Position numbers and translations under genes: made by a program. From the NCBI GenBank assembly GCA_964520785.1, contig CAZFQG010000223.1, positions 1-9,346 on the forward strand: a stretch of 9,346 nucleotides of DNA. The letters are read 5' to 3'. The DNA is from CAZFQG01 sp964520785. GTDB taxonomy: Bacteria; Planctomycetota; Planctomycetia; Pirellulales; Thermoguttaceae. Positions within the stretch are counted from its first letter, which is position 1, and each line of letters begins with the position of its first letter. Below are positions 1 to 5,543 of the stretch, in pieces. The notes below the pieces were generated by a model. That model ran no database searches and was not told the origin of the DNA. It was given only the letters and a program-made list of their open reading frames with translations.

Positions 1-708
1 GTGTCCGGAGACCAGAATACACTTGCCGGCGACCGGCGTCACGCGGACGGTGGTCGGCTCGGGATGGCCGTACTTGCCGGTGTTCGCGCGATCGAGCAGT
101 TCCATCACGCGAAGGTTCAATTCGCCGACCGCCAGGGCGCCGCCCAGGAGTTCCCCCACGTCGGTCGGGTTCTTCGCCAAAAAGGCGAGGTGCGTGCGGA
201 AATCGGCGTCCACTTGGGCGTCGGTCACGCCCAGCAGCCGTGCGTGGTCGGCATAGGCGGCGGCCCCCTTGAGACCGTAAAGGATGAGTTCCCGCAAACC
301 GGCAATCGTCTCGCCGTATTCCTTCTGCCGCGCGGCGATGGAAGTGGCCTCGGCGATTTGAAGGAGCCGCTGATCGTCCCCCTCGATGGTGAGCATCTCG
401 TATTCCACGTCGGAGTCTTCCGCGAGCCGATCGCGGATTTCCACCCCCTTGCGGACGACGTTCGCGATCCGCGGCGCGTCGAAGTTCACGTTCGTGACGG
501 TGGTGAAGAGGCCCTCGGCGAGGAAAGCGTCTATCTCGCTGGAGACCGGGCCGTCTCCCGCCAGGGCGGCGATATCCTTGCAGACCTGGACCAGCAGATC
601 CTGCATCGCCGCCGTCTCCGGATCCTTGCCGCAGACCCCCTGCTTGGTGCAGCCGGTCTGATTGCACGTTTGTTCGCACTGATAACAGAACATATCCAAC
701 GTTTTCAT
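1..708 (-). CDS. hcp: Hybrid cluster protein (Hcp), N-terminal part
   Basis: I translated this by hand from the reverse strand: 236 uninterrupted codons from ATG at 708, running off the left edge, so the C-terminal part is missing. The protein opens MKTLDMFCYQCEQTC and carries C8-X2-C11-X8-C20-X5-C26, the N-terminal cubane-cluster motif of class I Hcps from anaerobes (the enterobacterial class has different spacing). Other family signatures are LFTTVTNVNFD (about 91-101), LILYGLKGAAAYADHA (about 145-160) and VSGH at 233-236. The last His matches the first hybrid-cluster ligand (H244 in Desulfovibrio Hcp). That ligand sits at a similar distance from the N-terminus, so the helical domain is full length, not the shortened class III form. 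Hcp is a cytoplasmic Fe-S-O enzyme, now regarded as an NO reductase and earlier described as a hydroxylamine reductase. AAAGGA lies 8 nt upstream of the ATG. It sits 79 bp downstream of a ferredoxin-like gene with no regulator site of its own, so co-transcription is likely. Confidence 0.95.
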   Translation of the reverse strand, partial: MKTLDMFCYQCEQTCNQTGCTKQGVCGKDPETAAMQDLLVQVCKDIAALAGDGPVSSEIDAFLAEGLFTTVTNVNFDAPRIANVVRKGVEIRDRLAEDSDVEYEMLTIEGDDQRLLQIAEATSIAARQKEYGETIAGLRELILYGLKGAAAYADHARLLGVTDAQVDADFRTHLAFLAKNPTDVGELLGGALAVGELNLRVMELLDRANTGKYGHPEPTTVRVTPVAGKCILVSGH

Positions 709-716
709 GGTTCATT

Positions 717-722
717 TCCTTT
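717..722 (-). promoter_or_regulatory. Ribosome binding site of hcp
   Basis: AAAGGA on the minus strand, 8 nt before the ATG at 708. It is one of the clearer Shine-Dalgarno sites in the window and supports the hcp start, which also agrees with the conserved Cys motif beginning at residue 8. Confidence 0.6.
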
Positions 723-740
723 CGAATGGGGATCGTGTCG

Positions 741-767
741 CGGGGCTCGATTTCGTACCGAGCCCCG
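741..767 (-). other. Strong hairpin between the ferredoxin and hcp genes
   Basis: A perfect 9-bp inverted repeat, CGGGGCTCG (741-749) and CGAGCCCCG (759-767), with a 9-nt loop. It lies in the 79-bp gap between the ferredoxin stop (788) and the hcp start (708). Read on the minus strand it has no T-run after it, so it does not look like an intrinsic terminator. A segmental mRNA-stability element or a leader structure for hcp are inferences; the inverted repeat is directly visible. Confidence 0.55.
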
Positions 768-787
768 GAGGGTAATAGGGAACGGGA

Positions 788-1546
788 CTAACGCAATTGC
801 AGTACGGCCGGCGCGGAGTTGCGCCCGCCGGAGCGTGTTTCGACCGCGGCCGGGATTTCGGTCTGGCCGAGGAACTCGCCCTCGACGCCGACGATGATCT
901 CCTTGACCGGGACGGTGCTGTTCGCCTGATGTCGCGCCTCCAGGACGAGCCGCGTCAGACCTTGGCAACAAGGGACCGACATCCGGGCAATCGTAACGGA
1001 GGCCGGGGCCGCGTCGCGGAATAATGCAACGAGTTTCTCCAGATACCCGGTTTGATCGTCGAGCTTGGGGCAGGCGATGATCAGAGCCTTTCCAGGGAGC
1101 AAATCCGTGTGGAATCGGCCGGTGGAAAACGCACTGCACGACGCGGCAATGAGGACGTCGCGTCCCTGGAACTGCGGGGCGCTGGGACGGATCAGGTGGA
1201 GTTGAATCGGCCAGGCGGTCAAAGCGCTGGGGACCGCGGAGGCCGGGCTTGGGGTGGACTCGCCGGGCGAGCTGGAAAACACCAGATTCCGCTTGCCGGG
1301 GCAGCCTCCCGCGTGGGACGCGGAATGGGCGGTCGGCCGCCGTTCCGGCCGGTCCGCCGGCACGTCCTCGAAACGGATCGCGCCGAAGGGGCATTCGCCG
1401 ATACACCTTCCCAATCCGTCGCAATGGTGCTCGTCGACGAGCCGGGCCTTGCCGTCGATGAGGGCAAGGGCCCCCATGTGGCAGGTATTGACGCAGGTAC
1501 CGCAACCGGTGCATTTCTCGGGATCGATGTGGATTCGCTGTTTCAC
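788..1546 (-). CDS. Ferredoxin-like 4Fe-4S protein, partner of Hcp (FrdX-type)
   Basis: A 252-residue cytoplasmic Fe-S protein that probably carries electrons to Hcp. The first cluster motif is complete: C12-X2-C15-X2-C18-X3-C22. The second reads C42-DGLGR-C48-IGE-C52-P; the usual second Cys is Leu45, so this site may bind a 3Fe or unusual cluster. The CDGLG motif recurs in a family of ferredoxin-like proteins often found beside hcp. After a linker with a GGCPG motif (80-84), the C-terminal domain (about 112-225) has further conserved Cys: C137, C159-PKLD, and the pair C193-C194. I chose GTG 1546 because GCGGAG lies 6 nt upstream and the product starts MKQRIHIDPEKC, as ferredoxins do. ATG 1609 is also in frame but lacks a good ribosome site and would begin 3 nt from the predicted transcript start. 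The in-frame extension to 1903 runs into the divergent regulator. The ferredoxin family call is firm; the electron-donor role is inferred from context. Confidence 0.88.
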   Translation of the reverse strand: MKQRIHIDPEKCTGCGTCVNTCHMGALALIDGKARLVDEHHCDGLGRCIGECPFGAIRFEDVPADRPERRPTAHSASHAGGCPGKRNLVFSSSPGESTPSPASAVPSALTAWPIQLHLIRPSAPQFQGRDVLIAASCSAFSTGRFHTDLLPGKALIIACPKLDDQTGYLEKLVALFRDAAPASVTIARMSVPCCQGLTRLVLEARHQANSTVPVKEIIVGVEGEFLGQTEIPAAVETRSGGRNSAPAVLQLR

Positions 1547-1552
1547 GGCCAA

Positions 1553-1558
1553 CTCCGC
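1553..1558 (-). promoter_or_regulatory. Ribosome binding site deciding the ferredoxin start
   Basis: GCGGAG on the minus strand, 6 nt before GTG 1546. It favours this GTG over the upstream in-frame ATG at 1609, which is preceded by CTACCGTG with no purine-rich site. Confidence 0.5.
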
Positions 1559-1618
1559 TTGTTTCGAGACTTGTCGGATTGCCGTCACCAATGGGCAATC
1601 TCGTTGCATCACGGTAGA

Positions 1619-1624
1619 ATTGTA
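1619..1624 (-). promoter_or_regulatory. -10 element of the ferredoxin-hcp promoter
   Basis: TACAAT on the minus strand matches the TATAAT consensus at 5 of 6 positions and predicts a start point near 1612, giving a leader of about 66 nt before GTG 1546. No good -35 hexamer stands 17 bp upstream (AGGTCC); instead the palindrome at 1647-1660 covers that region. This is the layout expected of a class II activator-dependent promoter. The start point is inferred, not mapped. Confidence 0.55.
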
Positions 1625-1646
1625 GCCAGCGTTCGAGAAGCGGACC

Positions 1647-1660
1647 TTGACTTTCGTCAA
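1647..1660. promoter_or_regulatory. FNR-type operator, TTGAC-TTTC-GTCAA
   Basis: A perfect 5+5 bp palindrome with a 4-bp spacer, the same geometry as the FNR/DNR consensus TTGAT-N4-ATCAA with C/G at the inner position. Its centre (1653/1654) falls 41.5 bp upstream of the start point predicted from the -10 box at 1619-1624, the classic activating position for FNR-family proteins. It also lies 42 bp before the ATG of the divergent Crp/Fnr gene, so autoregulation is possible. The palindrome is directly visible; the binding protein is inferred from the neighbour. Confidence 0.7.
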
Positions 1661-1702
1661 TTCTGACAACAAGAACTGAAAAAAACACCCTGCCCCCCGG
1701 CG

Positions 1703-2377
1703 ATGACCTCTCACAATGCCAGAATTTTGGCGTCCACTCCACTTTTCTCGGGGGTATCTGCCGAGGACCTGGATGCGTTGGGCGGATATTGCTTGAAAAA
1801 GACCTACGAGGATGGCGAAATCCTGTTCCAACGTGGGGAGAAGGCGAATGGATTCTATGTGGTCGTCGACGGAGAACTGGAGGTTTTTCGGACGCAGGAC
1901 CACCTACGAGAACAAACCCTGCACTCCGTCCGCGAAGGGGAGGTATGTGGCGAGGTGCCGCTCTTTTCCGGGGGAACCTATCCAGCCGGAGCGAGGGCTC
2001 GCGGCCGATTGAAGACGTTGTACGTTCCCGGCGATGCCTTTCTGGACCTTGCTTACCGCCATCCGGCGATGCTTCTGGAGATGCTGGCGGTCCTCAGCAG
2101 ACGGTTGCGGCGGTTCACGGACGTGATCGCGGCCCTTTCTCTCAAAGACGTCCAGGCTCGGCTCGCCGACCTTCTCCTCGATTTGGCCGAGCGCCAGAAA
2201 TCGAACGACGTCGAACTCCCCTCAAACCGCCGTCAGTTGTCCGCCCGGCTGGGGACGATTCCGGAAACACTCAGTCGGGCGTTCGGAAAGCTGGCGGACG
2301 CCGAGATTCTCTCCGCCCGCGGCCGAAGAGTCCAAATCCTATCCCTCGAACGGCTTAGGGCGGTGTCGGAAGGGTAA
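1703..2377 (+). CDS. Crp/Fnr-family regulator, HcpR/DNR-like
   Basis: A 224-residue transcription factor. Residues about 12-115 form a cyclic-nucleotide-binding-type beta roll (GEILFQRGEKANGFYVVVDGELEVF at 38-62, GEVCGEVPLFSGG at 79-91). A long dimerisation helix follows (about 118-147), then a winged HTH (about 155-215). The recognition helix contains E188-T-L-S191-R192, equivalent to the E-x-x-S-R of FNR that reads TTGA half-sites, in agreement with the operator at 1647-1660. It lacks the N-terminal Cys cluster of FNR (only C30 and C82 are present) and has PAGARA in place of the Crp Arg-Ser/Thr-Ala cAMP-contact motif. It is therefore probably neither a classic O2-sensing FNR nor a cAMP receptor. 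HcpR and DNR proteins sense NO, probably via haem, and this is the likeliest role given the divergent ferredoxin-hcp genes. No clear Shine-Dalgarno precedes ATG 1703. The family call is firm; the NO-sensing role is inferred. Confidence 0.9.
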   Translation: MTSHNARILASTPLFSGVSAEDLDALGGYCLKKTYEDGEILFQRGEKANGFYVVVDGELEVFRTQDHLREQTLHSVREGEVCGEVPLFSGGTYPAGARARGRLKTLYVPGDAFLDLAYRHPAMLLEMLAVLSRRLRRFTDVIAALSLKDVQARLADLLLDLAERQKSNDVELPSNRRQLSARLGTIPETLSRAFGKLADAEILSARGRRVQILSLERLRAVSEG

Positions 2378-2454
2378 ACATCCTTTCCTTCCGACCGTCC
2401 GCGAAGACGTCCCGTAGCGCATCTCGACCAAACCAGCGAAAGAAACGGTTTTTT

Positions 2455-2482
2455 CCGCCGGCCGGTGGCAACGTTTTTTTTT
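2455..2482 (+). terminator. Probable intrinsic terminator after the Crp/Fnr gene
   Basis: CCGCC-GGCC-GGTGG (2455-2468, one G-T pair) is followed within 5 nt by a run of nine T (2474-2482). TT before the stem and AA after it can extend the pairing with one bulged base. A run of six T (2449-2454) gives A6 just downstream on the other strand, so weak bidirectional action is conceivable. The position, about 80 bp after the regulator stop and between convergent genes, suits a terminator. The stem is short, so confidence is moderate. Confidence 0.45.
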
Positions 2483-2621
2483 CGCAGGCGCTACCACCTT
2501 AGGCGCGAATTCAGGTTTAGAACATCCATATCTTCTTGCGGTCGCTCTGAAGTACTTGAACATTCTAATCGACCCGCCATCTTCGTTACCCGACACTAAC
2601 GAAAAGAAAACACGCGGTCTT

Positions 2622-4031
2622 TCACTGCTCCAACCGCGATTCCACCGGCTCCACCGTCTTGCGATGCTCCTCGGCGATCTCGATCATCTCCGCGACGACC
2701 TCCGGATGAGCGGCCGCGATATCGTGTCTTTCGGAGGGATCGACGTCCAGGTTGAAGAGGAGCGGGTCTTCGTGCCGGGTGGTCTTCTCGTTTCGGACGT
2801 AGGCGGGCCGGGTTTGCAGATGGGCTTTGTACGCCCCGTGGCGGACGGCGAAAAGTTCGGTTCCGCGGTAGTAGAACATGGTCGTCCTAAGGCTCTCTTC
2901 GCCGCGGAGAAGCGTGCCGGAGAGATCGACACCGTCGAAAACGCGGTCGTCCGGCAGTGCCACGCCGGCCAGAACCGCGCAGGTCGGCAAGATATCCAGC
3001 GTCGACCCGATTCCGCGGATCACGGCCGGCTCGATCGTTCCGGGCCACCAAAAGACGGTCGGCTCGCGCATGCCCCCTTCCCAGGTAGTTCCCTTGCCAT
3101 CTCGCAACAAGCCCGCCGAACCCCCCTGCTCGTCGTAGACGAGCCATGGACCGTTGTCGGACGTGAAGACCACGAGCGTGTTTTCGGCGATGCCCAACTC
3201 TCGCAGCGTTTCGGCCACGCGGCCGACGCTCCAGTCGATCTCCTCGATCACGTCGCCGTAGAGCCCGCGGAGGCTCTTGTTCTCGAAATCCCGCGAGCGG
3301 AAGAGAGGCACGTGCGGCATGGAGTGGGCCAGGTAGAGGAAGAACCGGCCGTCCTTGTGTTCGCGGATGAAGCGGACCGCCTCCTCGGTATAGCGTTTCG
3401 TCAGCGTTTCCTGCCGAGCGGGCCGCTCGACGATTTCTTCATTGCGCATGAGCGGGACGTTGAAGTACTCCGACTTGGGATTGGTGACCGTTTCGCGGGG
3501 CGTGCCGACCGTGGCGACGCGGTCCATATCGTTTGAGTAGGGAATGCCGAAGTATGAGTCGAAGCCGTGGTTCGTTGGCAAATAAGGGGGGAGGTGCCCC
3601 AGGTGCCATTTGCCGACGCACGCGGTGGCGTATCCGGCCTGCTTGAGGACTTCGGCGAGCGTTAGCTCCTGCTCAGGCAACCCCCCTTTGGAGTCAGGAA
3701 AGAGGACGCGGCGCCGGTTGCTACACATTCCGTTGCGGACCGGAAGCCGCCCCGTCATCAGCCCGGCCCGGCTGGGCGTGCAAACGGACGCGGCGGCATA
3801 AAAGCTCGTCCACCGCTGGCCCTCCGCCGCCAACCGGTCCAAATTGGGGGTGGCAATCGTGGGATGGCCGAAACAGGCTAAGTCACCATAGCCAAGGTCA
3901 TCGGCGAAGACCACCACGACATTCGGCCGCGGCGGCTCGGCACACTGGCAGACAAAACACTGGCAGACAAAGAAGCCGGCAACGGACAAGTACAGGGCCA
4001 AGCAGGAAAGAGGTAGTCGTAATGGGGACAT
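2622..4031 (-). CDS. Secreted arylsulfatase-type sulfatase (S1 family)
   Basis: A 469-residue formylglycine-dependent sulfatase that hydrolyses sulfate esters, probably on sulfated glycans outside the cytoplasm. It starts with a hydrophobic signal sequence (about 1-30) holding an odd Cys repeat, FVCQC-FVCQC. The core begins PNVVVVFADDLGYGD (36-50; D44 and D45 bind Ca). The signature C84-T-P-S-R87 follows, in which the Cys becomes formylglycine. Later motifs are GKWHLG (140-145, K141 and H143), AHSMPH (235-240), SDNG (291-294, D292 and N293) and a Lys at 313; together these complete the usual active site. The CTPSRAGLMTGRLPVR stretch resembles arylsulfatase A / GALNS-like enzymes, but the natural substrate cannot be read from sequence. 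I chose ATG 4031 because AAAGG lies 6 nt upstream and the signal peptide starts there; the in-frame extension to 4376 has no sulfatase-like content. It is monocistronic here, convergent with the Crp/Fnr gene. No sulfatase-maturing enzyme is in the window. Confidence 0.93.
   Translation of the reverse strand: MSPLRLPLSCLALYLSVAGFFVCQCFVCQCAEPPRPNVVVVFADDLGYGDLACFGHPTIATPNLDRLAAEGQRWTSFYAAASVCTPSRAGLMTGRLPVRNGMCSNRRRVLFPDSKGGLPEQELTLAEVLKQAGYATACVGKWHLGHLPPYLPTNHGFDSYFGIPYSNDMDRVATVGTPRETVTNPKSEYFNVPLMRNEEIVERPARQETLTKRYTEEAVRFIREHKDGRFFLYLAHSMPHVPLFRSRDFENKSLRGLYGDVIEEIDWSVGRVAETLRELGIAENTLVVFTSDNGPWLVYDEQGGSAGLLRDGKGTTWEGGMREPTVFWWPGTIEPAVIRGIGSTLDILPTCAVLAGVALPDDRVFDGVDLSGTLLRGEESLRTTMFYYRGTELFAVRHGAYKAHLQTRPAYVRNEKTTRHEDPLLFNLDVDPSERHDIAAAHPEVVAEMIEIAEEHRKTVEPVESRLEQ
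3943..3972 (-). repeat. 15-bp tandem repeat in the sulfatase signal peptide
   Basis: CACTGGCAGACAAAA (3943-3957) is followed directly by a copy differing only in the last base (3958-3972). On the coding strand the two units give FVCQC-FVCQC at residues 21-30. It lies where a cleavage or lipobox site would fall and looks like a recent in-frame duplication. Confidence 0.8.
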
Positions 4032-4143
4032 GGATAACCTTTCATAGAGGGGTCTTCGGGCAAGGATTTCCATATCCCAACATAAAGTCGCGATTTCCCC
4101 GATGCAACCGCTTGCCTCGGGAGGAATTCTCCTTTCCCATGTG

Positions 4144-4168
4144 CTCCAAGATATCTTATCTCCAAGAT
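4144..4168. repeat. 9-bp direct repeat and palindrome upstream of the sulfatase
   Basis: CTCCAAGAT occurs at 4144-4152 and 4160-4168, a 16-bp period. A perfect 10-bp palindrome, AAGATATCTT (4148-4157), overlaps the first copy. The block lies about 115-140 bp upstream of the sulfatase ATG and overlaps a candidate -10 box (TAAGAT, 4158 to 4153, minus strand), so it could be an operator. Function is inferred. Confidence 0.5.
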
Positions 4169-4299
4169 GTATTGACTGTCGTGTCGTCGTTGTGACGGAG
4201 TTCCCGGCGGCCCGCATATTAGAGGCGGAGGGCTCAGCGAATGAAGAATGATGGAAGAGCAATTCTTGGAATACTCCGGTTATTCCCGGTTCCGGAAGG

Positions 4300-4329
4300 T
4301 TCGAATCTGAAGCGGCCTTTCGAATCTGA
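4300..4329. repeat. 11-bp direct repeat TTCGAATCTGA
   Basis: Two perfect copies at 4300-4310 and 4319-4329, with a 19-bp period (about two helical turns). This spacing would put both copies on the same DNA face. No function is assigned. Confidence 0.6.
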
Positions 4330-4342
4330 CGGGCCAGGATTC

Positions 4343-4368
4343 CAGAATACCACGATATGGTAATTCTG
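4343..4368. repeat. Imperfect inverted repeat, possible hairpin
   Basis: CAGAATACCA (4343-4352) and TGGTAATTCTG (4358-4368) are complementary apart from one bulged A, around a 5-nt loop. It has no T-run, so it is not a typical terminator. It sits 14 bp after the direct repeat at 4300-4329. CAGAAT/ATTCTG-like words recur nearby (for example 4399-4404), which may be chance in a less GC-rich stretch. Confidence 0.45.
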
Positions 4369-4730
4369 AACCACAATGACAGGTGGTCCGCGGGATTTCA
4401 GAATGCCCGTCTTTTGGGGTACTTGATTTAGTAACGTTTCAGGGCGGAATGTAATTCTTACATGCGGTGCCGGCGAGGACCGCTGCGACTTGCGGCGGCT
4501 CGCGAATTGGGGCTCTTGGCGGTGCCTCGGATGCAACGCTTTGAAGGAAAAGGAAATACGGCCAATGGAGGCCATTCTGGGTACGCGCTGAAGATGCCGC
4601 CTCGACGAGTCGGCGGGCAACGGCATGGCGATTGCTTTATTCCGTTGGTAGCGAAGAAAGAGGAGCAAACTTCACGGAACCGCGAAATCCGGACAATGGA
4701 ATGTCGTCAACCATCCCTTCGCCTTGGTAG

Positions 4731-4857
4731 AATGAGAGTTAGGAAAGTTTGCTCAAAATCGCTTCTTCGTCAATCCGGAACCCAGCGTCAACGGCCCTGC
4801 CGTCGTGGGCATCGGATTTTCGACCGGGGGAACCCCCCCGCGTTGGCAACTCTCATT
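4731..4857. repeat. Widely spaced 10-bp inverted repeat
   Basis: AATGAGAGTT (4731-4740) and its exact complement AACTCTCATT (4848-4857) flank about 107 bp directly upstream of the ECF sigma gene. This might be a pair of regulator sites permitting looping, or chance. Only the repeat itself is certain. Confidence 0.4.
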
Positions 4858-4869
4858 TGCCGGAAGTGG

Positions 4870-4896
4870 CGAACTTTTCCCATGAGAATTGCGTAA
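4870..4896 (+). promoter_or_regulatory. Possible ECF-type promoter of the sigma gene
   Basis: CGAACTTTT starting at 4870 resembles the AAC-containing -35 of ECF promoters. CGTAA at 4892-4896 resembles the CGTA -10 used by sigma-W-like factors, 17 bp after the AAC. If used, the transcript would start at about the ATG at 4902, giving a leaderless message or favouring ATG 4914. Autoregulation by the encoded sigma factor is an inference from common ECF practice. Confidence 0.25.
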
Positions 4897-4901
4897 GATC
4901 A

Positions 4902-5543
4902 ATGAACGGAATAATGGAACGGGCTGAAGCCATTAGTGAACCGACCCCGATTTCCGAGCGAACCGATGAAGAACTGCTTTGCGACTTCCGCGATCAAGGC
5001 AATCGCGATGCGTTTGAGCAATTGGTATCGCGCTACGAACGGGAGTTGTACAATTATCTGAGGAACTATCTGGGAGATGCCCAACTCGCGGAGGACGTCT
5101 TCCAAAACACGTTCCTTCAGATTCACTTGAAGTCGGACCAGTTCCAGACGGGCCGTAAGTTTCGGCCGTGGCTGTACACCATCGCCACGAGCCGCGCGAT
5201 TGACCTCCAACGTCGGAACCGGCGTCACCAGGCCGCGAGTCTGAACGCCGGATTCGGCGATGACGGCGAGGAGGGTTCCGGGTCGCTCGTCGACCTGCTC
5301 GACGCCCAGTCGCCGACCGCGGACGATTTTTTCGACATCGAAGAACGCCGCGAAATGGTCGTCGCCGCGATCGACGCGCTGCCCGAGACTCACAAGCAAG
5401 TGGTTCTGCTCATTTACTACCAGGGACTCAAGTTCCGCGAAGCGGCCGACGTTCTCGACATTCCGGTCGGAACGGTCAAGAGCCGTTTTCACGGAGCGCT
5501 ATTGAAACTGAATAAATTGTTGGCGGAAAAGTACGATGCGTGA
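4902..5543 (+). CDS. ECF (extracytoplasmic function) RNA polymerase sigma factor
   Basis: A 213-residue sigma-70-family ECF factor. Region 2 spans about 35-107, with AFEQLVSRYERELYNYL (37-53), region 2.2 LAEDVFQNTFLQIH (62-75) and FRPWLYTIATSRAID (87-101). An acidic linker follows (about 118-146). Region 4 spans about 150-205, including LPETHKQVVLLIYYQGLKF and the HTH REAADVLDIPVGTVKSRFHGA (179-199). Regions 1 and 3 are absent, as expected. It redirects RNA polymerase to a dedicated promoter set in response to an envelope signal. The upstream in-frame extension to 4749 has no sigma-like content; I take ATG 4902, though ATG 4914, four codons on, is equally plausible and neither has a strong ribosome site. 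The last 8 bp overlap the start of the anti-sigma gene (shared ATGCGTGA), which implies translational coupling and a balanced ratio of the two proteins. Confidence 0.93.
   Translation: MNGIMERAEAISEPTPISERTDEELLCDFRDQGNRDAFEQLVSRYERELYNYLRNYLGDAQLAEDVFQNTFLQIHLKSDQFQTGRKFRPWLYTIATSRAIDLQRRNRRHQAASLNAGFGDDGEEGSGSLVDLLDAQSPTADDFFDIEERREMVVAAIDALPETHKQVVLLIYYQGLKFREAADVLDIPVGTVKSRFHGALLKLNKLLAEKYDA

Larger units (their letters stand above)
4032..4901. other. 870-bp intergenic region without a convincing gene
   Basis: This stretch between the divergent sulfatase and sigma-factor genes has long open frames on both strands (4234-4668 minus, 4462-4896 plus). Their products are low in recognisable motifs, rich in Arg/Pro/Ser, and overlap each other, so I do not call them genes. 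It looks less GC-rich than the coding regions. It holds several short repeats listed separately, a possible sulfatase promoter near 4153-4182 (ACGACA-N18-TAAGAT, minus strand), and TAGAAT at 4728-4733 (plus strand), which could be a -10 box without a good -35. CGTCAA occurs three times on the plus strand (4705, 4768, 4786). No tRNA was found: GGTTCGAATC at 4299-4308 mimics a T-loop but has no flanking stem. Confidence 0.6.

Noticed and set aside
1..897. Plus-strand open frame of 298 codons
   Set aside because: It is the antisense shadow of hcp; the minus-strand translation shows clear Hcp motifs throughout.
705..1742. Minus-strand 345-codon open frame
   Set aside because: Out of frame with the ferredoxin gene, rich in Arg and Pro, no motifs; a shadow in GC-rich DNA.
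2584..2601. CGTTA / TAACG inverted repeat as a terminator of the sulfatase gene
   Set aside because: Stem of only 5 bp, AT-containing, and no T-run after it on the minus strand.
2556..3536. Plus-strand 326-codon open frame opposite the sulfatase
   Set aside because: Antisense to conserved sulfatase motifs, with no family resemblance of its own.
4290..4330. tRNA T-loop look-alike GGTTCGAATC
   Set aside because: The bases flanking the loop do not form the 5-bp T stem, and no acceptor or anticodon arm is found nearby.
4764..4774. Second FNR-type site near the ECF gene (TTCGTCAAT matches half of the 1647-1660 operator)
   Set aside because: The opposite half-site at 4760-4764 reads CGCTT rather than TTGAC, so only a half-site is present.
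4822..4840. GGGGGAACCCCCCC as a hairpin
   Set aside because: The two-base gap is too small for a full stem; it is more likely a simple G/C-run than a functional structure.
4234..4896. Two 144-codon frames in the intergenic gap (4234-4668 minus, 4462-4896 plus)
   Set aside because: They overlap each other, show no domain, no ribosome site and an unlikely composition; random frames explain them.
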